Assembly (NCBI RefSeq): GCF_019279795.1
Contig: NC_056743.1
Span: 625,875,825 to 625,939,824 of the forward strand
Source: Protopterus annectens
Lineage: Eukaryota > Chordata > Ceratodontiformes > Protopteridae
Reading direction: 5' to 3'
Length of the DNA stretch: 64,000 nucleotides
Shown here: in pieces, positions 44,334 through 55,020 of the stretch
How positions within the stretch are numbered: the stretch's first letter is position 1
Layout: every line of letters starts with the position of its first letter
Program-made: the position numbers and the translations under genes
The notes under the pieces: generated by a model
What the model was told of the DNA's origin: nothing
Database searches by the model: none
What the model saw: the letters and a program-made list of their open reading frames with translations, nothing else

Positions 44334-45010
44334 GTAATATAGCAATAACCCATGCCTGGGTGTGGGTAATGCTGGATTTACCCACGGTTGGCGTGGTTTG
44401 GTCCTGAGGGACCAAACAAAGCCAACCGTGGGTAAATACAGCATTACCCACACCCAGAAGTGGGTTATTGCTATTATACCATGACATTATTTAAGAAAAG
44501 AAACTATTACTTTTCTTAAATAATGGCATAGTATAATGCCTGTTTACTGCCCTTCCGCAGATGTCTGGCATCCGCGGCAGTTCTGATGTACTGCGCCGCG
44601 CAGTACATCAGAGTTGGGCAAAAGCAACGGAGAAAGCAAGATCTCCGTTGCTTTTTTTTTTACTGTTTTCGCTATGTTAAATGGGTTTAACATAGCGAGA
44701 CAGTTTTAAAATAAGCAACGGAGATCTTGCTTTCTCCGTTGCTTTTTTTTTAAAACCTGTCTCGCTATGTTAAATGGGTTTAGCATAGCGAGACAGCTTT
44801 AAAATAAGCAACGGAGATCTCCGTTGCTTATTTTAAAGCTGTCTCGCTATGTTAAACCCATTTAACATAGCGAGACAGTGTTTTAAAAGTAGAGTTATAC
44901 TAATGGAAAAAAAGTCCGGGCGACCGGACCTTTTTCCATTAGTATAACTCGATTTACAATGTGCACGCTGGCCAATCAGCGTGCACGTTTTGGGGGGGTC
45001 ATGGTATAAT
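44334..45010. mobile_element. Serial-hairpin palindromic element
   Basis: About ten inverted repeats follow one another with almost no spacer. Arms: 44334-44404/44409-44479; 44473-44500/44510-44537; 44582-44596/44598-44612; 44622-44633/44642-44653; 44622-44681/44686-44744; 44757-44774/44779-44796; 44757-44817/44818-44878; 44892-44911/44931-44950; 44961-44970/44977-44986. The 13-mer ATTATACCATGAC (44473) is exactly inverted at 44998-45010, like a terminal repeat. No protein is encoded. A foldback or MITE-type DNA element is likely; I do not recognise the family. Confidence 0.85.
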
Positions 45011-45919
45011 ATCTTTGTTTTCATCTGTTTATGTGCTTAGAAGTAGAGAATTGTAATTTACAGTGTGGAAAATGTGCCAAATGCAACTACCAGGAATTCT
45101 GTTGCTAAATGGCAATTTAGTTGAAAACGTCAAGTTTTGGATCTAGAAATTATTTTTTTCCTCACTATGAGTGGAATAGTCAAGAAGCTTTTAACAGTAC
45201 AATGTACCATATTTCAGTATGATTTTGAGGAAGGAACCTTTATTTTAACACTTATTCTTTTCTCGATAAGAATAATGACAAAATTGCTGCAGTTGGAATG
45301 AAGCTCAAAAATTATGAACCTAGAAACAATTTGCCATTTGTTCTTTACAGGGACACAATGCAGAGACTATAGATGCTTAAGAAGAAACAAATCAATGACT
45401 TTGGATTTGGTGAGGTCTGCAGCTGCAGTAATCTAAAAGATCGGAATAAAATGATTATAGCAGATTATTAACACCAGCTGCTAGTCTTTTTTCAGTATGA
45501 TATGCAAACCGATGATTCTGACAAAGTTAGATAAAGATAGAATGTGCACATTTTTACATCATTAACAAGGTAAATAATCCTTAGAGTTTCATGTATTATT
45601 TCATATTTACCAAAAATTTTCAAAAGAGCTATTGCACAAGTAATTGAAGGCTTGGAATGTGTTGTAAATATAATTGATGATCGACTGATGTGGGGTCAGA
45701 GGCAAGAAGAGCATGCTGAGAATAATACAACTGCTAGTTTAAAACAGTATAATTTTAAGTTGAATCAGAGAAAATATACAATAAAAGTGACAAATCTGCA
45801 ATACATGGTTCATATTAAAACGTCAGAGGGACTGTAGCCTGATACAGAAAAAGTCAGAGAGCAGTTGTAAAAAAGTCAAATCCAGAAGGCAAGCAGTCAT
45901 CATTTGTTGAAGGTATAAT

Positions 45920-46163
45920 GCAAGGCCCAATTCCAAATGACGTGCTCTCAGTGCAAGTGACTTAATCCAGTGTAAGTCTGCCCTGATACTGATAGACTTG
46001 TTTTCAGTGTAAGTGACTTACTTTGGTGTAAGGCCCGTCTATAAACAGGCACTGGAGGGCCAGATTCCAAAAGACTTGTTCTCAGAGTAAGTCTCTTACT
46101 TCGAGAACAAGTCTCGGAGAAAGAGACTTACAGTGTGAGCAAGTGTTCTGGAATATGACCCAC
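45920..46163. mobile_element. Palindromic MITE inside the gypsy remnant
   Basis: The end GGCCCAATTCCAAATGACGT (45924) recurs diverged at 46050 (GGCCAGATTCCAAAAGACTT) and inverted at the right end (GTGTTCTGGAATATGACCC, 46143-46161). Internally AGACTTGTTCTC pairs with GAGAACAAGTCT (about 46070-46116). It falls between the RT and RNase H coding pieces of the gypsy element, so it inserted after that element. Confidence 0.65.
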
Positions 46164-47255
46164 ACTGTCTTGCAAAGTTTGCATCTAATATACTGAAGAA
46201 AATTGTTGGTGCAAAATATAGCCTGAGATCCGAGTTGAAATATGAAAGGGGGCTTGGTCACAAAAATAGTTATAAAGGCAGTAATGTTAAAGTACTATGA
46301 TGTCAGCAAGTCAGCTCTATTGCAAGCAGATGTAAGTGTGAATAATATAAAAGCTGTGATCCTATAACAGAACAGGCCAGTAGCCCTTGAAACAAGAACA
46401 TTTGAATAGACACAAATGACATATGCTCAGACAGAAAATGAACTGATAGAAAGTTCATAGTTGTGACAAGCTCTGTATGTCTATAGTAAAAACATTCAGG
46501 TGGAAATAGATGATAAACCCTTGCAAAGCATATTTTGAAAGTGTTTGTACAAGGCATGTCTGAGATTGCCAATGGCATTAATTAATTTTCAGAGATAAAA
46601 TAAACTAAAATACAGACCAGACAACATACTATATGTAGCAAATATGCTGAGTGTAGTTACCAGAAAGCATGAAGAGTGGATAGAAGAACTAGAGATTCTT
46701 TGGCTAATGCTGTAAATAACAATGACAAAAGATAAAGGAAAAAACCTAGAGACTTACCAACACTGACTTAGAAGCGCAGTTACTAAAAGACATTACAATG
46801 AGAAGTTGGCCTGATTAAAAATCATTGGTGAGAAAAAAACTTAATTCTTGTATTTGCTCGTGGGAGATATAAGCTGTTACCAGGCTTACTGTTCAAAGTT
46901 GACAAAATAATACTTCCCAATGAACTGGGAAGACATGTATATGAGACAATATGTGACTCATAGCTTATGTCTGGGAATAGTAAAGTACAAAGCAAAATAT
47001 ATATATTACGTTGGCCATGAAAGTCCAGCAAGTAGTACTGAGGTGTCAAACTGCAGTGCAGACTAAAACAAAAACAATCACAGGGAAAAAAATTCTAGTA
47101 TGACAAGTTCCAAGTCACCATGGAGTTTAGTGGACACACATATATTTTGATTTAAAGAAGCTGTATTTGTTATATATGATCATTTCTAACTGGCCCCTAA
47201 AAATTATCAAACTTACAGAGTCAACAAGTACAAGTGTGACTGGTGCATTAAGGTT

Positions 47256-47322
<67 letters not shown>
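47256..47322. repeat. (TA)n microsatellite in the integrase region
   Basis: A TA tract with one TACATA break splits the integrase-like coding sequence. Coding resemblance (LTESTSTSVTGALR before, MQSNKQVEK after) resumes beyond it. Confidence 0.95.
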
Positions 47323-47325
<3 letters not shown>

Positions 47326-48050
47326 TACACTAACGGGATAAAGGGAAACAGGAAGGTGTCATATCTTTTAATGAACTGTACTACAAAATTCAGAATACAG
47401 ATTTTTGCATGAACAGGAATTCAGAATTATAATGCTCAGACCATACTATATGCAATCAAATAAGCAAGTAGAGAAAACTATTCAAAAAGTAAAACATTTC
47501 ATGAGAATTGTCAGTCACTAGTGTCATGAGAAAGACACTAGAAATAGCTGTATGATTTGCCATCTTAAAGGTTTGCATCGTAGCAGTAATCCTCTGCAGG
47601 GATTTAGTCTCATACCATCGAAATTGGTATTGAGCAGAAATTTGCAAAGCAGACTGCCTGCATCATCTATACTGGTGCTGCCTGAAAATTAATACATAGT
47701 AAAAGCAATGCTGGAAGATAAATCAGCAGAAAAAGAAACAATGTTATGAGATGAACTGCAAAAGACTGACGGATCTGCAAGCTGGAACAAAAATAAGAAT
47801 ACAACACCTTGGGAAAGTTGCAGACTAAAGGTTTTGTCTTGTTTGCAGCAAAGATGGAAGGCTATATAGGATGAATTAGATACATTTGCAAAAAGGCAAA
47901 TAAGTCACAGGTCAGGGTAAAACAGCAGCCAGAAGTGTGACCGCTAGTACTGTTATATGAAAATTAAGACACAGAACCATAATATTCAATAGTTGTAGAA
48001 CAAATATCCTGCAGTAATTCACCAACAAATGCTTTAGACCAGTAAGAACT

Positions 48051-48489
48051 GTTTTTTTTTTTGTTTTGTTAATTTTTATTTTATTTTACATTTGTTTACA
48101 GGGAAAGTCCAACTGGACACACAAAATAATCATAAGGTCAGCGTAATCACTCACCCTTGATAAGCAGCGTCCCCCACTTGCATTAACAGGGCAGAGTTAC
48201 TCCGCTCACCTTCAATTTATTAAATTACTCCACCATCCCAATAAGCACCTCAGCTTGCTTATTGACTTAACCAACAGAGAAACCGCTCACTTTCCTTCTC
48301 AACTTATTGAATTGCATATCCAAAACCAGAGGGGGAACAGAAGAGGGCAAGCCTGCCCCTCTTCTCCGCCCACCAGCCTGACCAGGCTGTTCTCCCTCTC
48401 ACCAATCAAATTTCCCACAACCTAAACTCCATGAAAGGCATAAAGCCAATCATCATTCGGTGAACCCAATCTTACCTTTCCTGTACCCC
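48051..48489 (-). other. SINE/LINE-tail-like end plus unassigned sequence
   Basis: On the minus strand 48130-48055 reads GTTGGACTTTCCCTGTAAAC then AAATAAAATAAAA and an A-run, the 3' tail found in the window's SINEs. The upstream body (48440-48131) is GC-richer than its flanks but has no tRNA-like head I can identify. Confidence 0.4.
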
Positions 48490-49046
48490 ATTAAAAATCT
48501 GTGGTTTTATACAGCTTTAAAACTCGTTTAGACATTTTTTTTGGGGGGGGGTGATAATGCCACTGGTATTTGGTAATAGTTGGGCAATTTGAGGTCCTAT
48601 GCCTCCTTTCTAGTATTCTGTAAGGATATATGTCAGAATTGTAACAAGTGGAAGGTGCCAAGCAAACTACGAAAGTACATTTGCCTCTCACTGTCCTTTC
48701 TGCTGATTTACTTGCCTTGAAATTATTGTTTAAGTGGTATCAAGCTAGCTGTTTGTTTAATTGTGGTATATTTACACTTTCTGCATTTTTTTTAAACCTC
48801 ACCACAACAATAAATAGGATGTGCTGGAGGGTTAGATTCCTGTCCCAGAGACTTCCCATGTTTGGAACAAGATCTTCCCATGCTTTGGAACAACTCTGGC
48901 ATATATCCTTACAGAATACTAGAAGGGAGTCATAGTGCCTCAAATTGTCCAACTATTACCAAATGCCAGTGGCATTGCCCCCCCCCCCCAAAAAAAAGAA
49001 ATATCTAAATGAGTTTTAAGGCTGTATAAAACCACAGATTTTTAAT
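48490..49046. repeat. Long inverted repeat with arms of about 143 bp
   Basis: The arm 48490-48630 (TTAAAAATCTGTGGTTTTAT ... TCTAGTATTCTGTAAGGATAT) is about 90% identical to the reverse complement of 48902-49046. Both arms carry a G/C homopolymer of 9-11 bases at matching positions. The 270-bp interior contains half of a direct repeat and a CR1 fragment. Confidence 0.85.
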
Positions 49047-49735
49047 CTTGGGATTATTAATCCTAATTTTACATTAAAAACACTGGGATTATTCATCTAG
49101 TGGCAGTAGATAGTAGTTTGGTCTACCTGAAAAGGTAAAACACACTAGAAGGCTCTGATTGTAGTTGTTTTATTGGCCAGAGGGCTTATTATTTTACTGT
49201 GTTTTCAGTGACTATATAAATTTGGCATGTTTGTGTGGCTCTAGGCTCATTTCCACAGAGCTCAACAATGTTTGTGACCTCACCACTGCTTCAGACGTGT
49301 TTTTCTTGCATCTAGTGCCATCCAACTAAGTACTTTTACTGTAAAATCACACTTGTATAAGCTGTTTAAGAGAACTGTTATTGATAACTTGATTTTTTAT
49401 TACCTTTACGTCTGTTTAACACTGAAAAAGTACATTTGTCTCTCGCAGTCTTTTTTGCTGATTTATTTGTCTTGAAATCTTAAGTGCCGACTAGCTAATT
49501 GTTGTTTTAATTGTGGTATATTTACACTTGCAGTAAGCTTTTTTTTGTGTTTTTACATTAAGAAGACTGGGATTATTCATCTAGTAGCAGTAGACAATAA
49601 CTTGGTCTATCAGAAATGGGAAACACATTAGAAGGCTCTGAGAGTAGTTGTTTTATTTGTCAGAGGGCTTAATTCTAGTTTACTGTGTTTTCAGTTCCTT
49701 TATAAATTCAGCACGATTGTGTGCAGCTGTTCATC
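48672..49735 (+). repeat. Tandem direct repeat, first unit interrupted
   Basis: The segment AAAGTACATTTGCCTCTCAC ... GTGGTATATTTACACTT (48672-48780) recurs at 49427-49529. TACATTAAAAACACTGGGAT ... (49070-49240) recurs at 49554-49730. In the second unit the two parts are only about 25 bp apart; in the first they are separated by about 290 bp carrying the CR1 fragment and the right inverted-repeat arm. The unit is a repeat of unknown class, possibly LTR-like. Confidence 0.7.
48797..48900 (+). mobile_element. Small CR1 fragment captured between repeat arms
   Basis: ACCTCACCACAACAATAAAT, GTGCTGGAGGGTTAGATTCC and CCCAGAGACTTCCCATG match CR1-C at 59613-59685. Only about 100 bp of the CR1 C-terminal coding region is present, without the 3' tail, so it did not arrive as a normal CR1 insertion. 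Confidence 0.7.
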
Positions 49736-50229
49736 ACACGGCAGTGGTTAGAAGTGTCTTGTATACACACAAACACCTGGAAACTAGATTTCCCCTATAA
49801 AACTATCTCTGTAACTGCACCCAGTAACTCAGTGAGCATAGAGCAACCACTTTGAGCACCCAGGAGCATAGAGCAGCCAGTTTGTGTGTTAATGACCACT
49901 GCCCATAATTTTAGTATTATAATTTAGTATTTTCCTGCCTAGTCTAGTCACTGGTTCCAACAGCCCCTTTAATTAGCCTTCTATTAACCCCTCAAGCACC
50001 ACACCCTTGTAACTCATTTAATAAAGGACTTGATATCATGGATATGCAATTTTGCAATTTTCTGCAGCCAGTTTATTGGATGTGGGCATCCTGAGACAAT
50101 GTAGTAACTGCCTCATGTTAACAGAACAGCCTCTAATCCTTAAATAAACAGATACAGAATGTAAGAGATGTATATACACAATGTTGTTGGAGGCAAAATT
50201 CTCACATACAAGCACTCATAATCACAATC
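49736..50229. other. Unassigned spacer
   Basis: No coding or recognised repeat. AGCATAGAGCAACCA / AGCATAGAGCAGCCA at 49837 and 49865 is a minor local duplication. Confidence 0.6.
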
Positions 50230-51715
50230 AAATTGTTAGAAGGCCCACACTACACCCACCATACACAGTATGCACCATACACAACATATGCTGAGGAACC
50301 TTCCAGATATTCCACCTTCAAAAATGATCCTCAGCAAATCCAAAAACAACACCCAAAACTGCACATACAACTACACCAAGTGGAGCCTCAACTACAAAGC
50401 TCATAAGGCAAGCCAACACACTGCTCAGGACTCTAGTCAAACGGGACTCCATTGAATGACATACTGATGCCCCACTCACTAGGCTGAATAAGAAGAAAGT
50501 AATAATCAGTTGCTTATCAGGAGCCAGGATATACCAAGTCATGCACACACTCAAGTAATTTCACCAGAGTTACCAGATGACTCATCCATAGTCCATGTAA
50601 GTGTAAATGGTCTGAGACATACCTCCCTAGAATATATGTAGAGAGACATTATGGAATTTTCAGACTGTGTGTCATAGGCTGGTATGTGCCTAGCACTGAG
50701 CAGCATTCTACCTTCACCAAGGATGATGCCACAATACAAACATAAAATGACTGACTTTAATAACTGCCTTAGTTTCTGGTTTCATTCTAAAGGGATACAA
50801 TATCTGTCAGCATGGGAGGATGGTCATCTGGCCACGTTGCTTTGTCAAGGATGACCTGCACTTGTCTCCTCTAGGCTTTCAAATATTGGATAAAACATTA
50901 TACTCCCCGTACATCCTTTTTAGGCAATGCCAAATTGACAAACCTTCCAACAGAGCAAAATCAACCCAAGGGACTCAAAGTTTTACTGTTCAATCCAGGA
51001 AATCTAAACAAGAAGCTCCATTCCCTCCAAGCTCTCCTCACCTTGGCAAATGCAGACGTCTGTGCAGTGACCAAGACATGGTTTAAAGTCGCAGAAAACA
51101 CCCCAGCAGTGCAAACCTTCAGTGTCTTCCACACATTTAGACCAGCTACTACACAGACAGGAAATTAAGGTGGAGGTATCTCGAGCTACATCAGTGACAA
51201 GTATACCTGCAGGCTGGTTAAAAAGGACAACGTGCTAGAGTTTGCCCATGTCCAGACTACCATAGACTAGGTCCTAGAGCATATCCTAGCAAGTGATAGG
51301 TCACCCTCAATGACCTGTGAAACCCATTGGACCTGCTGGAGACACTCATCATTCAACCAAATATCATTCTAGTGGGTGACTTTAATTAGCCCTCTATAGA
51401 CTGGAAATCCTACATGACCCTAAACATACAGGCACACAGATTCCTGGACTTTTTAATTACAAACACCCTAGACAAGACAGTACATACTCCCAGTAGACAT
51501 ACAAACATATTGGACCTGGTACTTGCAAATATGCCCCCCCACCCACCAATATAGTGTGCTCTCTGATAAGGTCAGACAACAAAGCTGTTTCCTTCAAATT
51601 AAAAATCAGGTCTGTAATCCTCAGTAAATCTCTAACAGTTAGGAACTATTCCAAGTCAAACTAACTAAATTTTATTAAGCGATACCCTGTCAAAATTTCA
51701 TGCCCCTCCAAATCC
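50230..51715 (+). pseudogene. CR1-family LINE copy D: ORF1 esterase and endonuclease, 3' truncated
   Basis: It contains the ORF1 esterase region (KKKVIISCLSGARIYQVMH, 50488; AGMCLALSSILPSPRMMPQY, 50680; GIQYLSAWED, 50795), with the catalytic GDS changed to RDS and DGLHLS broken. Endonuclease follows: LKVLLFNPGNLNKKLHSLQA (50970), VCAVTKTWFK (TETW block as TKTW) and GGGISSYISDK. It stops near 51715 without reverse transcriptase, unusual for LINEs, which normally lose their 5' ends. A later deletion or rearrangement is likely. Related to copy B. Confidence 0.8.
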
Positions 51716-51834
51716 AAATAGGAACTTGTGTATGTGTGCATGTCATGTGTAAAATGCTCCAGTTAATGATATCTGGTGGTTAAGGTTACTCATGCTCAAA
51801 CGATGCACCTTAGGTACAACAGCCCGAGTTCTCT

Positions 51835-52650
51835 ACCTCTACCACCAGTTGTGATTCAAGTATGTTCCTCTTAAAATTTGTGGTTTTATGGCAAATAGGT
51901 AAGGACTGAATTCACTAAATAGTGACAGCCATTTAAGTTCCAGTCTTCCTGTCTTTTGGGAAATGCATGGTAACATAAAACATTTTATACTAGCAACTTT
52001 CTAAAATTATACAAGCCATGTTCAAAATGTGTCCCTGGTTTTGGGCCTTTGATCCCCCCATAATTGTTGGCATTCTCCAGATTTCTTGTGCTGCAAAGTT
52101 GAGACATATAGTTGAGTGCCAAGTGCATTTTACAAGGAACTGAGAGCTTCAGGGGAACAGAGGTTTAGTGCTACTTATGCCAACTCTGCAACGTGTAACT
52201 GTTGTTTAGCAAATTATATCACTATTGTGCTAAAGTATTTAAAAGCATTGTTAGCACAACAGGTAGTATACTTACTTTTTATGCAGAATGCTGTGAGTTC
52301 TACTCCCACAGTATGTAGATGGACTGCTGATACTGTACTCTGCTGTACTTTACATTGTAAAACTGTATTGCTTTGTTTAGCAGATGTCTAGCAGTGTTTG
52401 TGCTATAAAATTTAAAATATAAGTTTTAAATTAAATCCAAATAATTATTGTAGAAGTAAAGCATAAAACAATATGCACATTACAGTATCTATGCTAAATG
52501 GGGAGAAATAGCCAAGTAATGGGACACTGGAATGTCTATGGGGCAGCAGGGCTGTGTATGGGGAGGCCCATTTGACCATGATTTAGTGAGGTGGAGGGTC
52601 GGCAAACTCAAAAACAGCCCTGGGTGGCACAAACTCTAGCTACACCACTG
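51835..52650. mobile_element. hAT-like element, second copy of the 31.9-33.2 kb sequence
   Basis: It shares with 31790-32240 and 32945-33190 the same chain of words, including the interspersed repeat (51890-52110), the tRNA-like SINE head (52245-52315, T-arm stems CTGTGAG/CCCACAG with one mismatch) and GGCAAACTCAAAAACAGCCC. Its right end TAGCTACACCACTG (52637-52650) has hAT-terminus form. The left end is not identified. Confidence 0.55.
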
Positions 52651-54180
52651 CTTTACACTTTGTTGTTTTCTGGGAGCCAAATTGCACCATTACCTAATCT
52701 GTTAAGTAGGCAGCTTAATGGGTTAAGGGCAAGACAAAAGAACATCAGTGACAAAGAGTCATCATGGAATATCCCCCTCAGAATTTTTATCTCTGAAATA
52801 ATAATTTGTTCTTTATCATGGCTTAACTGCAAAGTGGTTTGCCACTGTTTCATGGTTGCTGTAATGTATTTGATCAGTGTAGGATGTGTCTTATACATTT
52901 TTTAAGAACTCTTTTTATCCATGAATGCGCAATACTTTCAAATGCTTTTTTGTAGTCTATCCATGTCATACTTAGATTCTTTCCCTTTTTACAGTTCTCC
53001 ATTATGACTTTATTTAACAATGTATGATCCTTTGTTCCACATGACTTTTTTACCCTTTTGTTCTATTGCTATGAATGAGTTTTCTTCGAAATGACTGTAA
53101 ACTCAGTGGGTATCAATTCCAGTGTATAGTTTATACGTGTTGGAAGGCAAGATATTGGTCTATAATTTTTAGGGTAGCTTGCAGGTTCACTCTTAAGTAG
53201 GAGTATTGTTTTTCCTGTTGTTAACCAGGTTGGTGTCTGTTTATGGTGCTCATACAACTAGTTCTTACTCATGGCTAAATCATGTAAAGATGTTAATACT
53301 TTTAGCCAGTAGTTAGTCATCTGGACCTGGGGTTTTCGATTTAGAGGCTTTTCTTAACTTTGTTTCAATTTCTCTGGCTGTTACTTCATCCCATTTCATA
53401 TCTTGTACCTTTGAACTTTTTATTCTTTATTTACTTCTTTTATCCATTCAGCATCTTTGTTACATTTCACAGGATCTTCATAGATATTTCTCCAAAACTA
53501 TCTATTTCTTCTTTTTTTTTGGTGCTGTTTCAATTCCTTTTGACTTCTTTCCCAATTCTCTAAAAAACTTTTTTGGGTCATCAATAAATTGCTTATTTTG
53601 TATTTTTCCTTTATATTTCTCTGCATGTCCTCTAAGTTTTTCTGCCTCTACTGATATTTTTAGTTTATTTGCGATATTGCATAATAGAAACTGATCTATT
53701 CTGATACTGTGCATTACTTTTATCACGTCTGTCTTTAAGTATTTTTGTTGATCTGTTCCCTCTTCTATATTCTTCTAACAGTGACCCATCTTGTCTTAAT
53801 TGTTTTATAGTTTTCTCTATTGAATACATACATGATGGCATTTGATTTCACCCCTTCCTTTTCCTTTCTGCCCTGTGTTTTTGTAGTAAGACTTTATCTG
53901 ATATTAATTTAGCTGCACAGTAATATATCCTATATACGTCTGTTATATTGTATGAATCTCTATGAACAACCCTAATTACTGTATTCATTTATCAAACTTA
54001 TAACTTTTTGTCTTTTATTAACTTTCTGTAGTCTATTTCTTTTCATTGATCTCAATATGTCTGTCCATCTCTATTAAATCAAGCAACTCTCCTTTAACAT
54101 AATTTTATTGTAAACTGAAGGCACATTCTTTGTTCTACATTTCTTGCGGGCATTCTACAGAAAGTTCCAGAGCATCTTCC
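52651..54180 (-). pseudogene. R4/Dong-like LINE copy 2, N-terminal half and part of RT
   Basis: Minus strand. N-terminal piece 53502-53726 reads KLKISVEAEKLRGHAEKYKG and FIDDPKKFFRELGKKSKG. Then WLTTGKTILLLKSEPASYPK and NYRPISCLPT (53069-53257) match copy 1. Frame 52653-52898 adds the RT section that copy 1 lost: KYITATMKQWQTTL, KILRGIFHDDSLSLMFFCLA (motif B, usually QGDSLSP) and LNPLSCLLNRLG. Motif C and the whole C-terminus are missing, so this copy is truncated at its 3' end as well. Confidence 0.78.
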
Positions 54181-54899
54181 TTTGTGAGTTTGCAGATGAG
54201 TGCAAAACTTGTTGCTCCCCTGCAAGCATGTGACTACAACTGGAAGATATGTGAAATGCAAAGGGTATGAAGCTGCAGGGTTTTGCAGTAATTAATGCAT
54301 CAGGTGGGGTACTATATTTTGCTGCACACCATGTAGATCCACATAAGCATACAAGGATTTGTCTGCTGCAAATTGTATGAAATGTTTAATGCAAAACAGA
54401 GCAACAGGTAGTAGCTGAATGCCTAGGTTCTTGATAATATTAAATAGGGTTAATCATGAGAAAAACATTGTAATGTGAGTTTCTTGTAAAGGAAGAAGTT
54501 GGAAAAATTTCTGCAAGTACCAGGATCAAATGTTCAAACTTACATTGTACTGTATGGGGGAGCAAGGACTAAGACAATGTACTAGAAGGAATGCAGAGTT
54601 GTAATTGTGACGGAGCCGATATAGGATAGCAAGGTGGTGTGTGGAAAGAGAGAGTGTATCTTAATACTTCAGGTAGGGTAAGCACTAACAGTGAATATAA
54701 CTGGCCAGTGGTGTTACACCTCATGAAAGGGATGTGGGAGCATATTCAGTAAATGTATAATAACAGGAAAGGAATGTAGACAGTGCAACTGGTTGGTATA
54801 AAATGACGTTAAAGTAAGAAATCATACAAACAAACTCACCAGCCCTAACAGATATAAGGTGCCAAATAAACAACTCAATAACAAAAAGAAAAGAGCACC
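54181..54899. other. Unassigned non-coding stretch
   Basis: No recognisable frame or repeat after the R4-like copy. The R4 5' end may extend slightly beyond 54180. Confidence 0.5.
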
Positions 54900-55020
54900 A
54901 AAGCACAGCCAATAAAACTTAATATACTTTATTGAGTAAGTGTTTTCATTAACCCCATTCGCTTCTTCAGACTCTAAAAATAGGCAATGATGACCTATCC
55001 GGAGATAAGCAGGATGGATG
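54900..55020 (-). mobile_element. Penelope-tail-like relic with a degenerate hammerhead
   Basis: On the minus strand, GAGT-CTGAAGA (54974-54964) is followed after 16 nt by GAAA (54947-54944), ACAC, TT and ACTC. CTGANGA and GAAA are the hammerhead core, and GAGT/ACTC gives a 4-bp stem I. Stem III (ACAC) no longer pairs and stem II is poor. AATAAAGTATATTAAGTTTT follows, like the AATAAA-rich tail of the Penelope copy. No endonuclease coding is nearby, so this would be a solo terminal piece. Confidence 0.4.

Larger units (their letters stand above)
45060..48050 (+). pseudogene. Ty3/gypsy-like pol remnant (RT, RNase H, integrase)
   Basis: Plus strand, multiply frameshifted. RT end at 45600-45890: PKIFKRAIAQVIEGLE, VNIIDD (the YxDD box), KQYNFKLNQRKYTIK. 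RNase H at 46280-46640: KYYDVSKSALLQADVS, NRPVALETRTFEQTQ-like, TQMTYAQTENELIES and DDKPLQSIF. Integrase at 47040-47560: VSNCS, HREKN, CPWSLV-like and FKEAVFVIYDHF, then LRPYYMQSNKQVEKTIQKVK. The C-terminal part has LQAGTKIRIQHLGKV (47775). No LTRs, gag or protease were recognised. A MITE (45920-46163) and a (TA)n tract (47256-47322) interrupt it. Confidence 0.75.

Noticed and set aside
44473-45010. Tandem rho-independent terminators or bacterial-type stem-loops
   Set aside because: The hairpins followed by T-runs look superficially similar, but the context is a vertebrate repeat landscape and the arms are far too long and symmetrical.
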